DNA of 64,000 bases from Deferribacteres bacterium (lineage in GTDB: Bacteria > Zhuqueibacterota > Zhuqueibacteria > Zhuqueibacterales > Geothermadaptataceae), in the NCBI GenBank assembly GCA_020633675.1, contig JACKDE010000001.1:930001-994000 (forward strand), in the 5' to 3' direction. A program made the translations under genes and the position numbers. The notes under the pieces are model-generated. The model did not search any database, was not told the origin of the DNA, and saw only the letters and a program-made list of their open reading frames with translations. This document shows positions 18,695 to 27,011 of the stretch, piece after piece. The first letter of the stretch is position 1. Every line of letters begins with the position of its first letter.

Positions 18695-21643
18695 ATGTCG
18701 ATGCATGAGAAAACGTATTTCAACTCTTTCGCGCGCTTGGCAAATGCCAAAACGGTGCTTTGGTGCATGCTGGTGTTTGCCATGCCTGCCTGGGCACAAA
18801 ATGGTGATGCCACCACCTCCTCGGGCAGCGGCGATTTTTCCTTTTTCCAGGGCGATGCATATAACATCGATAAGGCTATCGCAGCCAGCGAAGAGTTGCT
18901 TGCCAATCAGCCAAATAGCGAATTTGCTCCCAGTGTGATGTTTCAACTGGTTGAGCTGTACTATCGCAAATCTTACGACGAACTGCAGAACAAGATGGCT
19001 GAATATGAAGAGCAATTGAACCAATTCGAAAATGGCAATCTGAAGAACGAGCCGACCATTCCGCGGGTGTCCTACCAGAAAACCATTTCAACCGGCTACC
19101 GGTTGCTCGAACAATACCCGACCACGGCCTACCTCGACAGAATTATTTACAGAATGGCCATCTGCCATTTGCTGGAAGGCAATACCGATCAAGCGATTGC
19201 TTATTTTGTTAAGCTGACCAACGAATACAAATCGAGCAGCTTTGTCGATGAAGCTAACTTCCGCATTGGTGAGCAGTATTTTGAGCAGGGCAATTACCAT
19301 CAGGCAATTGAATATTATAACCGCTTGCTGAACAGTTGGGAAAGCCCGTTCTTCGACATGGCGCTCTATAAGCTGGCCTGGTCTTATTACAATATCAACG
19401 ACCATGCGAAAGCAATCAGCACTTTTATTTTTCTGATTGATGACCTCAGTCAGATCGAAAAATCCCAGGTTGAGTCCCAGGGTGTCAGCAATGCCGACTT
19501 GCGCGAAGAAGCTGTCAGCTACGTGGCCGAGAGTTTTGCCGAAAATGGTGGAGCAGCCGCGGCAGAAAAATTCCTGATCGATATTGGTGAAAAAGAGTAC
19601 AGCAAGACCATTTTTATTCGTCTCGGCGAAATTTATCAGGAGCGCAATTTTTACGACGAATCGAATGCGACCTATCGTGCCATTTTGCGCCTCTGGCCAT
19701 TGCACCATACTGCTCCCGAAGTCCAAACCAAAATCATCAAAAATCTTGTACTGACTGAGCAATTTGCTGAAGCTGAAAAGGAACGCGAACTCCTGGTGTC
19801 CAAATATGGGCCGGGATCGGATTGGCTCGCCAAACACCCGGAAGGTGAAGGCCGTGAAAAGGCGCTGAAACTGGCAGAAGAGAATTTATACATTCTGGGA
19901 ACCGAAGCGCAAAAACGCGGCATGGAAAACAAATCAAAACGTGATTTGAACCTCGCCATTATCCGATATCAGGAATTTGTCGATAAATTTCCAGCAAGCG
20001 AACGAGCACCCCAGGTGCAGTTTTATCAAGGTGAAGCCTATTATGAGCTCGGCGATTATGTCAGTGCTGCCGAAGCGTATGCCAATGTCGTGGTCTCCTA
20101 TAGTGAATCTGAATTCGCTTCCAATGCCGCCTATAATCGCGTGCTGGCGAACTTTAAATTGCTCGATGCTCAAACAGCAACTCCGGGTGATTCAATCACC
20201 TTCTACGTTGAAGATTTTCTGGGCAATGGTGTCACCGAGCCGGTAAAAGTGCCCAGTCAGCTTTTTGGCGAAATGCTGCAAGCGTGCAATGATTTCGCAA
20301 AATACCTGCCTGATGACCGCAAAGCACCGGAAGTCTTGATGAAGTATGGGGAAGCGCTTTTCAATCTCAACAGATATGCTATGGCTCAGCAGGCATATAC
20401 TATGGTTGTCAATCGTGGTTTTGAAACGCCCTACACCGTGCAAGCCTACAATATGATTGCGCAAAGCGCATTTCAGGCTGGCGATTTTATGACAGCGGAT
20501 CAGTGGTATCAGAGACTCGCGACGGAATATCCTGATTCGATGAAGTATGTCGAGAAAGCCAAAACAATGATGGCGTCAGCAAAATTTAAAATGGCTGAGG
20601 GCTTGAAGGAAGCGGGCAAATCGGAAATTGCAGCAATGGCGTTCGAGAACATCGCTACCTCAACCGATAATGACGAAATCGCCGAACGTTCGTTATTGCA
20701 GGCGGCAACGCAGTACGAGCAGGCCGGCAATTTAATCAAAGCCATCGTTCGGTATGAAAATTTGCGCTACAAAGTGCCAAACTCGGAAAAAGTGGCTGAA
20801 TCACTTTACAAAGCTGCTACGTTGTCGGAAAAACTCCCTGACTACACTCGCGCTTCAGAAAATTACATCGAATTGGTGCGCTTGCGTCCCAATTCTGAAT
20901 ATGCTCCCAAGGCGTTGTTCAACGCTGCTGTGGCGCTGGAAAATGCCAATCTGCCAGAGCAGGCGGTAAATGTTTACCGGCGCTATGCCGAAAGCTTCAA
21001 CGATGACCCGGATCGCCACCTGGAAGCGCTGATGAAAGTCGGCGAATTTTCCTTCAATGAAGGAGACTACGCGGGCGCAAAACAGACATGCGAGCGGTTG
21101 ATCGGATCATTTCAACAGTTCCGCAACAAGGGGCAAATGGTTGATGAATATTTGCCCGCACACGCGCAATTTATTCTGGCGCAAATCGTCCATGCGAATT
21201 ATCGCAAGGCGAATATCGGCGCCAATTTTAAGGTGGATTTTGCCCGGAAACAGAACCTGTTGAATCAGGTGACACAGGCATGCCGAAGCACTATTGAGTA
21301 TAAAATTGCCGATTGGACGGCTGGCGCGCTTTATTTGATGGGCTCAGCCTGGGAAGACATCGCCCGCGCGATGTACGAAGCGCCACGCCCTAAAGAGTTG
21401 GATGCCGAATCGATGCAGCAATATGAGGATAAATTGCTGGCTTCGCTCAAACCGTTCAAAGAAAAGGCTATACAGCAGTACCGTGCCAACCTGCAACTCG
21501 CCGAGAAAACCAATCTCGTCAATGAGTGGGTCACTCGCAGCCGCGTCCGTGCGGAGCAGCTAACCGTTGAGCTGGGGCTGGCGAATGGTATCGGCACCAG
21601 TGCAATTAATCTGCCGCCGGAAAGTCGTGCATCCAACAATTAG
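18695..21643 (+). CDS. Large exported tetratricopeptide-repeat protein
   Basis: 982-residue protein with a signal peptide (hydrophobic core VLWCMLVFAMPAWA cut before QNGD) and then TPR/Sel1-like helical repeats over nearly the whole length, for example YRMAICHLLEGNTDQAIAYF, YYELGDYVSAAEAYANV and ALFNAAVALENANLPEQAV. Repeats with YP or FP at their ends resemble the YbgF/BamD type of periplasmic TPR. The frame opens at 18563, but the ATG at 18695 gives a sensible signal peptide; an ATG at 18581 is an alternative. It probably serves as a periplasmic protein-protein scaffold linking the outer-membrane protein and the TolQ/TolR motor encoded around it. Confidence 0.82.
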   Translation: MSMHEKTYFNSFARLANAKTVLWCMLVFAMPAWAQNGDATTSSGSGDFSFFQGDAYNIDKAIAASEELLANQPNSEFAPSVMFQLVELYYRKSYDELQNKMAEYEEQLNQFENGNLKNEPTIPRVSYQKTISTGYRLLEQYPTTAYLDRIIYRMAICHLLEGNTDQAIAYFVKLTNEYKSSSFVDEANFRIGEQYFEQGNYHQAIEYYNRLLNSWESPFFDMALYKLAWSYYNINDHAKAISTFIFLIDDLSQIEKSQVESQGVSNADLREEAVSYVAESFAENGGAAAAEKFLIDIGEKEYSKTIFIRLGEIYQERNFYDESNATYRAILRLWPLHHTAPEVQTKIIKNLVLTEQFAEAEKERELLVSKYGPGSDWLAKHPEGEGREKALKLAEENLYILGTEAQKRGMENKSKRDLNLAIIRYQEFVDKFPASERAPQVQFYQGEAYYELGDYVSAAEAYANVVVSYSESEFASNAAYNRVLANFKLLDAQTATPGDSITFYVEDFLGNGVTEPVKVPSQLFGEMLQACNDFAKYLPDDRKAPEVLMKYGEALFNLNRYAMAQQAYTMVVNRGFETPYTVQAYNMIAQSAFQAGDFMTADQWYQRLATEYPDSMKYVEKAKTMMASAKFKMAEGLKEAGKSEIAAMAFENIATSTDNDEIAERSLLQAATQYEQAGNLIKAIVRYENLRYKVPNSEKVAESLYKAATLSEKLPDYTRASENYIELVRLRPNSEYAPKALFNAAVALENANLPEQAVNVYRRYAESFNDDPDRHLEALMKVGEFSFNEGDYAGAKQTCERLIGSFQQFRNKGQMVDEYLPAHAQFILAQIVHANYRKANIGANFKVDFARKQNLLNQVTQACRSTIEYKIADWTAGALYLMGSAWEDIARAMYEAPRPKELDAESMQQYEDKLLASLKPFKEKAIQQYRANLQLAEKTNLVNEWVTRSRVRAEQLTVELGLANGIGTSAINLPPESRASNN

Positions 21644-21750
21644 GATGGTTTGCCGCCTGATGCTCGATCAATAGTCATGAAGTAGAATAAAGCAACAAGC
21701 GGCACCCGATTGCCGTGTGGCACATCGCCGAGCATGAACATTAACAGCAG

Positions 21751-22134
21751 ATGCCTATGAAAGTGAAAACAAAGACAGCGATCATGTTTTGTGGACTCAC
21801 CATGTTTTTGTTTTGCATAAGTGCGGCCACCGCACAAACGCAACAGCAGGAGCAGGGTGCCCAAAAGGGCGAGCAGCAACAGCAGGCTGGTGACAAAAAC
21901 ACCGGCCCGGACATTTCCACTTCCGGGAAAAAAGCCCGCATTCTGCTCGACAAAATTGACGTTGTTGGTACATTGGCAAAGCCTCAGGCCATCTTCATTA
22001 TTCCAGGTACAGATCCGAAAGTAGATGGCATTTTGGTAGACCGTTCATTCTTTGCGGAAATCTTTCGCCCCGTTGAAAAGGATTTTTTCCCACAAAAAGG
22101 GCGCAGAAAATTCCGTGGCGCTATCCCTTGGTAG
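21751..22134 (+). CDS. Small exported protein of unknown function
   Basis: 127 residues: a signal peptide (core AIMFCGLTMFLFCISAATA), a Gln-rich low-complexity linker (QQQEQGAQKGEQQQQ), and a compact C-terminal part containing ILLDKIDVVGTLAKPQ and IFIIPGTDPKVDGI. I do not recognise the family. The predicted periplasmic location and its place between the large TPR gene and the TolQ-type gene suggest that it works in the same envelope complex. Either of two ATGs (21751 or 21757) could be used; neither has a clear ribosome binding site. Confidence 0.7.
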   Translation: MPMKVKTKTAIMFCGLTMFLFCISAATAQTQQQEQGAQKGEQQQQAGDKNTGPDISTSGKKARILLDKIDVVGTLAKPQAIFIIPGTDPKVDGILVDRSFFAEIFRPVEKDFFPQKGRRKFRGAIPW

Positions 22135-22641
22135 CTACATTATCTGAGCATGAAACGTGCGCTTGTTTCGCAGATTCCTGCGCGACAAAGGTAAACCTGA
22201 AACTCAGATCGTGTTCCAGTCTGTTCAGCACCCATCTGACTTTTGCGACCGCAGGATGCTGTTCGCTCTAATTTTCGTCATTCCCGATATTGGGAAAAAG
22301 TATTCGAAATGGATGGCCCTCTTTTTGGCTGTGCCGTCCTGCTTTCAGTTCGCCTGCAGATTGTGCGGGAGAAGCTGATGAACCGACAGCCGGTACCTTC
22401 TGTGTATATCTTATTAGGATCGGTGCACGGATTCATCAAGCCAATCAGGTCAAATCTGCGGCTTGCGAAACAGGCACGGATAAAATGAAAATAACGATAG
22501 ATTGAAAATCTGAATTCGCCTGTAATGCGCGAGTTAAACCGCTGCCGCAAGGATTCCTTGCAGCTACGAACGCGCCGCTTGCTGGCAGGATCAATGATCA
22601 GGAAAATTTAGTTTTGTACTTCAGTACAAGGAGGTTGCAAC
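22135..22641. other. Intergenic region upstream of the TolQ-type gene
   Basis: About 507 bases. Open frames at 22157-22378 and 22243-22488 have no family character and no convincing ribosome binding sites. It holds a 13-base palindrome at 22548-22560 and the hairpin at 22614-22629. I see no structured RNA. Confidence 0.4.
22614..22629 (+). promoter_or_regulatory. Inverted repeat abutting the TolQ-type ribosome binding site
   Basis: TTGTACT and AGTACAA are perfect inverted repeats with two bases between them and end directly at the GGAGG ribosome binding site. The RNA could form a six-base-pair stem with a UUCA tetraloop, or the DNA could be an operator. Function is inferred from position only. 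Confidence 0.35.
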
Positions 22642-23280
22642 TTGTTAGACGCTCTAATTCGTGGATTCCAGGGTGGTGGTCCCTTTATGTTTGCCATCTT
22701 GGGCGTACTTGTGATTTCGGTCGCAATTATGGTTGAAAGATTCGTTTTTATCAGCGTGAAGAACCGTATTGATACTACCGCTTTTGTCAATAAAATCATA
22801 GAGCTGGTGCAAAAAGGTGCGGTCAACAGCGCGATTGAGCTGTGCAGTATGTCGAAGGCAGCGCTGCCGCAAATTACCCGTGCAGGACTCGAAGAGTTTG
22901 GCAAAGGGCCGAATGAAATTCAAAACGCATTGGAACTGGCAGCCATGGCTGAAATTCCGAAGCTTGAAAAACGTACGCAATACCTGAGCATGGCGGCCAA
23001 TGTCGCTACACTGCTCGGCCTGCTTGGTACCATTTTCGGCCTGATCGACTCGTTCGAGGCGGTTGCGAATGCAGATGCTTCGCAGAAAGCGACCCTGCTC
23101 TCACAGGGTATCTCAATCGCAATGAATACCACTGCGTTTGGCCTGATCGCAGCCATTCCGGCACTGATCGGCTATTCCTACATTCAGGAAAAAACCAATG
23201 CGCTCGTGGACAATATCAATGAAAACGTCGCCAGAATTTATCGTCGTCTTGCAACACCGCCAAGAGGAAAGGCTTCGTAA
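22642..23280 (+). CDS. MotA/TolQ/ExbB-family proton-channel protein
   Basis: 212-residue inner-membrane protein with three transmembrane helices (about 14-36, 118-140 and 155-180) and the cytoplasmic loop typical of TolQ/ExbB. The last helices carry the conserved ANVATLLGLLGTIFGLI and MNTTAFGLIAAIPA signatures that line the proton path. In this family a pentamer surrounds a TolR/ExbD dimer and drives it with proton motive force. The start codon is TTG at 22642, decided by an excellent AAGGAGGT ribosome binding site eight bases upstream. The stop overlaps the next gene by one base (TAATG). It corresponds to AglR in the Agl-Glt comparison. Confidence 0.92.
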   Translation: MLDALIRGFQGGGPFMFAILGVLVISVAIMVERFVFISVKNRIDTTAFVNKIIELVQKGAVNSAIELCSMSKAALPQITRAGLEEFGKGPNEIQNALELAAMAEIPKLEKRTQYLSMAANVATLLGLLGTIFGLIDSFEAVANADASQKATLLSQGISIAMNTTAFGLIAAIPALIGYSYIQEKTNALVDNINENVARIYRRLATPPRGKAS

Positions 23281-23732
23281 TGTTAGGTCGCAACGATAAA
23301 GGCAGCCGTCGTTCCAGCGACGATGTCAATATCACACCAGTCATGAATCTGTTTTTGGTACTCGTGCCATTCCTCCTGCTGACGACCGAGTTCGTCCGGA
23401 TTGCCGTGTTGGAGCTTTCGCTGCCATCACAAAACCAGTCGAGTTCGCGGCAGGAAAAATCGCAAAAGCCGCCGATTCTGGTGTTGCTCGCCATCGACGA
23501 TTCAGGATTTGAAATCAAAGCGCCCGGCATGCGTTTTGAGAAGATTCTGCGCCAAGGCACAAATTTCCAATTTTCGACATTGGCACGCGAGCTAAAGCGC
23601 ATCAAAGCCCAATATGGCGACACCGAAGAGATCACTATTCAGCCATCTGAAGCCATTCTTTACGACACCATTGTCGATGTGATGGATACATGCCGTGACA
23701 ATGGCTTCCCGAATATTTCGGTCTCGGGATAA
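23280..23732 (+). CDS. ExbD/TolR-family protein 1 (proton-path Asp replaced by Asn)
   Basis: 150-residue protein with a short cytoplasmic N-terminus, one transmembrane helix and a periplasmic domain, as in ExbD/TolR. The helix begins VNITPVMNLFLVLVPFLL. Lined up with E. coli ExbD (INVTPFIDVMLVLLIIF), the universally important Asp is an Asn here. In the family that Asp carries protons through the TolQ/ExbB channel, so this subunit alone should be inactive. It overlaps the TolQ-type stop by one base, so the two are tightly coupled. A second TolR-type gene follows 110 bases later. Confidence 0.9.
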   Translation: MLGRNDKGSRRSSDDVNITPVMNLFLVLVPFLLLTTEFVRIAVLELSLPSQNQSSSRQEKSQKPPILVLLAIDDSGFEIKAPGMRFEKILRQGTNFQFSTLARELKRIKAQYGDTEEITIQPSEAILYDTIVDVMDTCRDNGFPNISVSG

Positions 23733-23757
23733 AAAGGTGCTCAGGCTGCGGGCTTTT

Positions 23758-23784
23758 AGGCTGTCAAGGCTTTTGCCTCAGCCT
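23758..23784. other. Hairpin between the two TolR-type genes
   Basis: AGGCTG and CAGCCT (six bases each) enclose a nested AGGC-TTTT-GCCT hairpin with a three-base bulge. No T-run follows. It may modulate the mRNA between the two genes; the spacer is otherwise featureless. Confidence 0.3.
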
Positions 23785-23842
23785 AACGGGCTCCAGCTTT
23801 CAACTTCGTAGCCGCTTTTAATTTTAATGCAACCGGAAAACT

Positions 23843-24352
23843 ATGCTAAATCTGAATACAAATAAATTCGCGCTAGGCTCGCGCCGGTCTAAAAACCGCA
23901 ACAATCAGGTCAATTTGCGCCTCACTTCCATGATCGATATGTTCACGATTTTGCTGGTGTTCTTGCTGAAAAGCTATTCAGCTGAAGGTCAGATCATTAC
24001 CGTGACCAAGGATTTGCGCTTGCCGGACTCGACTGCCGAGACACCGCCAATCTCGACCCCTATCGTCAAGGTGACGCAGCAGACCATTCTTCTGGATGAC
24101 GAGCCGGTCGCGGATCTGCGCCAAACGTATCAAAGCAAAGATTTGGAAATCGCGGGACTCAGTCAACTGCTGGCAGACCGCAAAATCCTTGCGGAACGCC
24201 TTGGCAACCGTGATGCAAGTCTCGGCTTCAAAGGCAATGTTACGATTCAGGGTGACCGGGAAATTGAATTCCGCATCCTCAAGAAAATCATGTTTACCTG
24301 CGGCAAGGTTGGGTACAACAATATTTATCTCGCAGTTACAAAGCAGGAATAG
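23843..24352 (+). CDS. ExbD/TolR-family protein 2 (Asp retained)
   Basis: 169-residue TolR/ExbD-type protein. An Arg/Lys/Asn-rich cytoplasmic N-terminus precedes one helix, LTSMIDMFTILLVFLL, in which the proton-carrying Asp is kept. The periplasmic part is longer than in the first copy, and ends with a region (VTIQGDREIEFRILKKIMFTC) resembling the usual ExbD C-terminal fold. One TolQ-type and two TolR-type proteins is the stoichiometry of gene content found in the Myxococcus AglRQS motor. It is followed nine bases later by the FHA-like/TonB gene. Confidence 0.9.
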   Translation: MLNLNTNKFALGSRRSKNRNNQVNLRLTSMIDMFTILLVFLLKSYSAEGQIITVTKDLRLPDSTAETPPISTPIVKVTQQTILLDDEPVADLRQTYQSKDLEIAGLSQLLADRKILAERLGNRDASLGFKGNVTIQGDREIEFRILKKIMFTCGKVGYNNIYLAVTKQE

Positions 24353-24360
24353 CAATTATA

Positions 24361-25701
24361 ATGTCTACGGATAGCAAAATTTTACATCTGCGTATCGAGC
24401 AAAATGGCAAGAGTTATCACCGCTATGTCCAGGGCAACAAGCCGTTTTATATCGGCAAACATGCAAAAAATGACCTGACTTTGATCGGTGAGAAATATCC
24501 AACTCGCCATCCGCTTTTTTTGCAAAAAGGTAAACGCTATTTTCTCCTGATTCCGCCCTTTGCACAGGGAGAAGTCAAAGCAAATAATTCCAAACTGAAA
24601 TTTGCTGACCTGATTGAGCATGAGCTGCTCCCAAAGGGCAAAGGCTTTTATAGCTACGAAATTAAACCCGGGCGTATGGGCTATCTGTTTTTGGATAGTT
24701 CGCGCATCGATTTTTTGATCGAACAGGCCAAGTCGAAAGAAATGGCTGCACGGCCTGCTATCGGTTTTGAAGGATTCGATCCCGTTCGGGTCTTTTGGAA
24801 ACATCTCAAGGAAGATGCTTTTTTCAAAGGCATCGTGGCGGCGATGCTGGTTCTCAATATCGGCACGCTCTACGGCCTGCGCGACTATATTCCGGCTCCT
24901 AAAAAGAAAGCTGACCTGGATGTCGTGACCCAGCGTTTGACGCGTTTTGTTATCAATAATCCGACTCCGCCTCCAGAACCGGTGCAGGCCAACTTGTCGA
25001 ATCGCACAGAGGCGCCGGCGGAAGACGAGCCGGAGCAACCGGAAGCCAAACAGCCAGAACCACAGCAGGCACCGCCGCCGGTCAGAAAGCGCCCGAATCC
25101 GAGCAATCTCGGTGTACTGGCATTGCTGACAGGCTCCGGAGAAAGCAATCAATCGAATAGCGTGATCAACAATTTGTTGCAGGCAGATTTGGCGACGTCC
25201 GTTGACTCGAATGTGCGTTCAGGCAGGCTGGAAGTTGGCAAGAGTGGCGATGGGGATTCCGACACCGATGCCCTGCTCGATGTGCTTGCCGGCGGCGGCA
25301 TCGACGACCTTATCGGCGATTTGAATGGGGTGGAATCCGTCGAGCTGAGCGAAAAAGGATCCGTCAATATCGAAACCATTGGCGAAGTGACCGGTTCGGA
25401 AGAAGCGATTGGAGCACGCAGTGAAGTCTCTCTTCGTGATGTGCTGCAAAAAAATATGGGCAGATTGACCTATATCTACAACAAATACCTGCGGCAAAAT
25501 ACCAAATTTGGCGGATTGATGCGCGTTATTGTGACAGTGGAAGCGAACGGCAGTGTTTCCAATGTCGAGCTCAAATCCTCCAACATGGGCAATGCTGATT
25601 TTGAGCGCGAAGTCATGGCCGCCATCAGGCGTTTCAAATTCGACTCCATCGCCAGCGGTTCACTGCAGGTCGAGTACCCGCTTTCCTTCTACAAACAATA
25701 G
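24361..25701 (+). CDS. FHA-like / transmembrane / TonB-AgmX C-terminal domain protein (GltG-like)
   Basis: 446 residues in four parts. Residues about 5-110 look like an FHA domain (FYIGKHAKNDLTL matches the I-G-x4-N/D-x-L strand). One transmembrane helix lies at about 153-172. A proline/glutamate-rich periplasmic linker (about 200-245, with repeated PEP/PPP) and a glycine-rich segment follow. The last 90 residues are a TonB/AgmX-type domain (DVLQKNMGRLTYIYNKYL, VIVTVEANGSVSNVEL, AIRRFKFD). Myxococcus GltG has this FHA-helix-TonB order. The likely role is to carry motor movement from the TolQ/TolR complex across the periplasm. Phosphothreonine control through the FHA part is possible. Confidence 0.85.
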   Translation: MSTDSKILHLRIEQNGKSYHRYVQGNKPFYIGKHAKNDLTLIGEKYPTRHPLFLQKGKRYFLLIPPFAQGEVKANNSKLKFADLIEHELLPKGKGFYSYEIKPGRMGYLFLDSSRIDFLIEQAKSKEMAARPAIGFEGFDPVRVFWKHLKEDAFFKGIVAAMLVLNIGTLYGLRDYIPAPKKKADLDVVTQRLTRFVINNPTPPPEPVQANLSNRTEAPAEDEPEQPEAKQPEPQQAPPPVRKRPNPSNLGVLALLTGSGESNQSNSVINNLLQADLATSVDSNVRSGRLEVGKSGDGDSDTDALLDVLAGGGIDDLIGDLNGVESVELSEKGSVNIETIGEVTGSEEAIGARSEVSLRDVLQKNMGRLTYIYNKYLRQNTKFGGLMRVIVTVEANGSVSNVELKSSNMGNADFEREVMAAIRRFKFDSIASGSLQVEYPLSFYKQ

Positions 25702-25707
25702 ATTTGC

Positions 25708-25742
25708 TTTTGGCGCAGAATGAGTGTTTCTCTGCGCCAAAA
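25708..25742. terminator. Bidirectional hairpin between convergent genes
   Basis: A perfect 12-bp inverted repeat, TTTTGGCGCAGA and TCTGCGCCAAAA, with an 11-base loop sits between the convergent FHA/TonB gene and the PhyH gene. Position suggests a shared terminator, although the U-run is on the 5' side of the stem rather than the 3' side. Confidence 0.55.
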
Positions 25743-25788
25743 TATCCTCTCTTAAAGCCTCTTTAGTTACTCAAATTTTCATAAAAAT

Positions 25789-26556
25789 TCATTTCACCAC
25801 ATTAGCCCGGCTTCGGGTCATGTGGTGGTTCCAGCCGCTCAGCACCAATTGCTCGTTCGGGTGTGTAATACCCGCCTCGATGCGATCTTCTCCGCCATGC
25901 ATTTGCACCAAAACGGTTTTGCGGATATGTGGCGAACGGTTGGGCTTCGAGCCGTGCAGCGTAAAGTAATGAAAAAATACCACATCCCCAGCTTTGGCTT
26001 CGACCGGCTGCGCGCCTTCCAGGGGGTATTTTGCCAGCACCTCGCTATCGATTTGTCCGTAGCTGTCGGCAAGCCTGCCCAGCTTGTGCGAGCCCGGATA
26101 GACACGCAGGCAGCCCATTTCGTCCGTGGCATCAGAAACATGGATGATAGCGGCTAGCATGGTGTCTTTTTCGCTGGGAAAATAGCTCCAGTCCTGATGC
26201 ATTGGAAAAGGCGAGCCCTTTTCCGCCGGTTTGTAAAAAAGTTTGCTATGGTGCAAAATAATGTCTTTGCCCAGCAATTCAGTGGCGATGGTCAAAAATT
26301 GCTCCTGCAACATCGCCCGCAGCCATACCGCTGAGTACTGCTGTACATTGTGTGTGTGCAATACCACATCACCCTGTTGGCGTCGTTTTTCCATTTCTGG
26401 CCCAACCCAAGTCGCATCGATGGCCTCGCCGGAAGTGCGGATCTGTGCAACGATGCGTTCGAAATCAACAGTCATCAACTCGAGTTCGCGTCCCGAAAAA
26501 ACGCCGCGGGCATGATAAAAGCCTTGTTCCTGAAAGAAGTTTTGAATAGTGGACAT
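25789..26556 (-). CDS. Phytanoyl-CoA dioxygenase (PhyH) family protein
   Basis: 255-residue Fe(II)/2-oxoglutarate-dependent oxygenase of the PhyH family. The iron ligands are visible as HQDW (His-x-Asp) near residue 120 and the distal His in FTLHGSKPN near 200, followed by the Arg of RSPHIR that would bind 2-oxoglutarate. Length fits the family. Such enzymes hydroxylate diverse small molecules, so the substrate cannot be named. The ATG at 26556 has an AAAGG ribosome binding site. It stands alone, divergent from the methyltransferase island. Confidence 0.88.
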   Translation of the reverse strand: MSTIQNFFQEQGFYHARGVFSGRELELMTVDFERIVAQIRTSGEAIDATWVGPEMEKRRQQGDVVLHTHNVQQYSAVWLRAMLQEQFLTIATELLGKDIILHHSKLFYKPAEKGSPFPMHQDWSYFPSEKDTMLAAIIHVSDATDEMGCLRVYPGSHKLGRLADSYGQIDSEVLAKYPLEGAQPVEAKAGDVVFFHYFTLHGSKPNRSPHIRKTVLVQMHGGEDRIEAGITHPNEQLVLSGWNHHMTRSRANVVK

Positions 26557-27011
26557 GTTTTGCCTTTCTCAAAAGGAGTGGAATAAATCTCTTTCCATTC
26601 AATTGAACAAATTGGTGATAATGAATTTTGGCAATAAACTATTCCGTCAAAGCGCAAAATTTGTTTGTGAATCGGGTTAATAGCCAAGGATATGCGCTAA
26701 AAAGCAGAACGCATTGTATCTAAAAGCAATGCGAATTTATGAAAATGAATCAAAAACTGCTCATATCATCATTGCGCATCCTAAAATGCCAACCAAAGTG
26801 CTTGCGATATGTTGAACGCGTTCCCACTTTTCAGAATTGGCGTGCCGGCTTTCCGAGAATTGCGAAAGCGCTTTGCCCAATTACCAAGTCGGTTGCGCCA
26901 AAATCACTATTTTCAGCACATTGCGCCCTGATTTTCGCATTGGCATATTTTTAGCAATTTCACCCTCGAAATTGATGGAAATGTACCAATCAAGCAAAGA
27001 TGTATTGCGCC
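26557..27011. other. Divergent intergenic region upstream of the corrinoid island
   Basis: About 455 bases between PhyH and the corrinoid activator. I looked for a cobalamin riboswitch and did not find its conserved core. Several GCGCAAA-like words occur but form no clear repeat or promoter. Confidence 0.4.

Noticed and set aside
22548..22560. Palindrome CAAGGATTCCTTG
   Set aside because: The one-base centre cannot form a hairpin and the site is far from a start codon; could be an operator, but nothing supports it.
26557..27011. Possible cobalamin riboswitch upstream of the corrinoid activator
   Set aside because: The conserved B12-box core and its pairing arms are not present.
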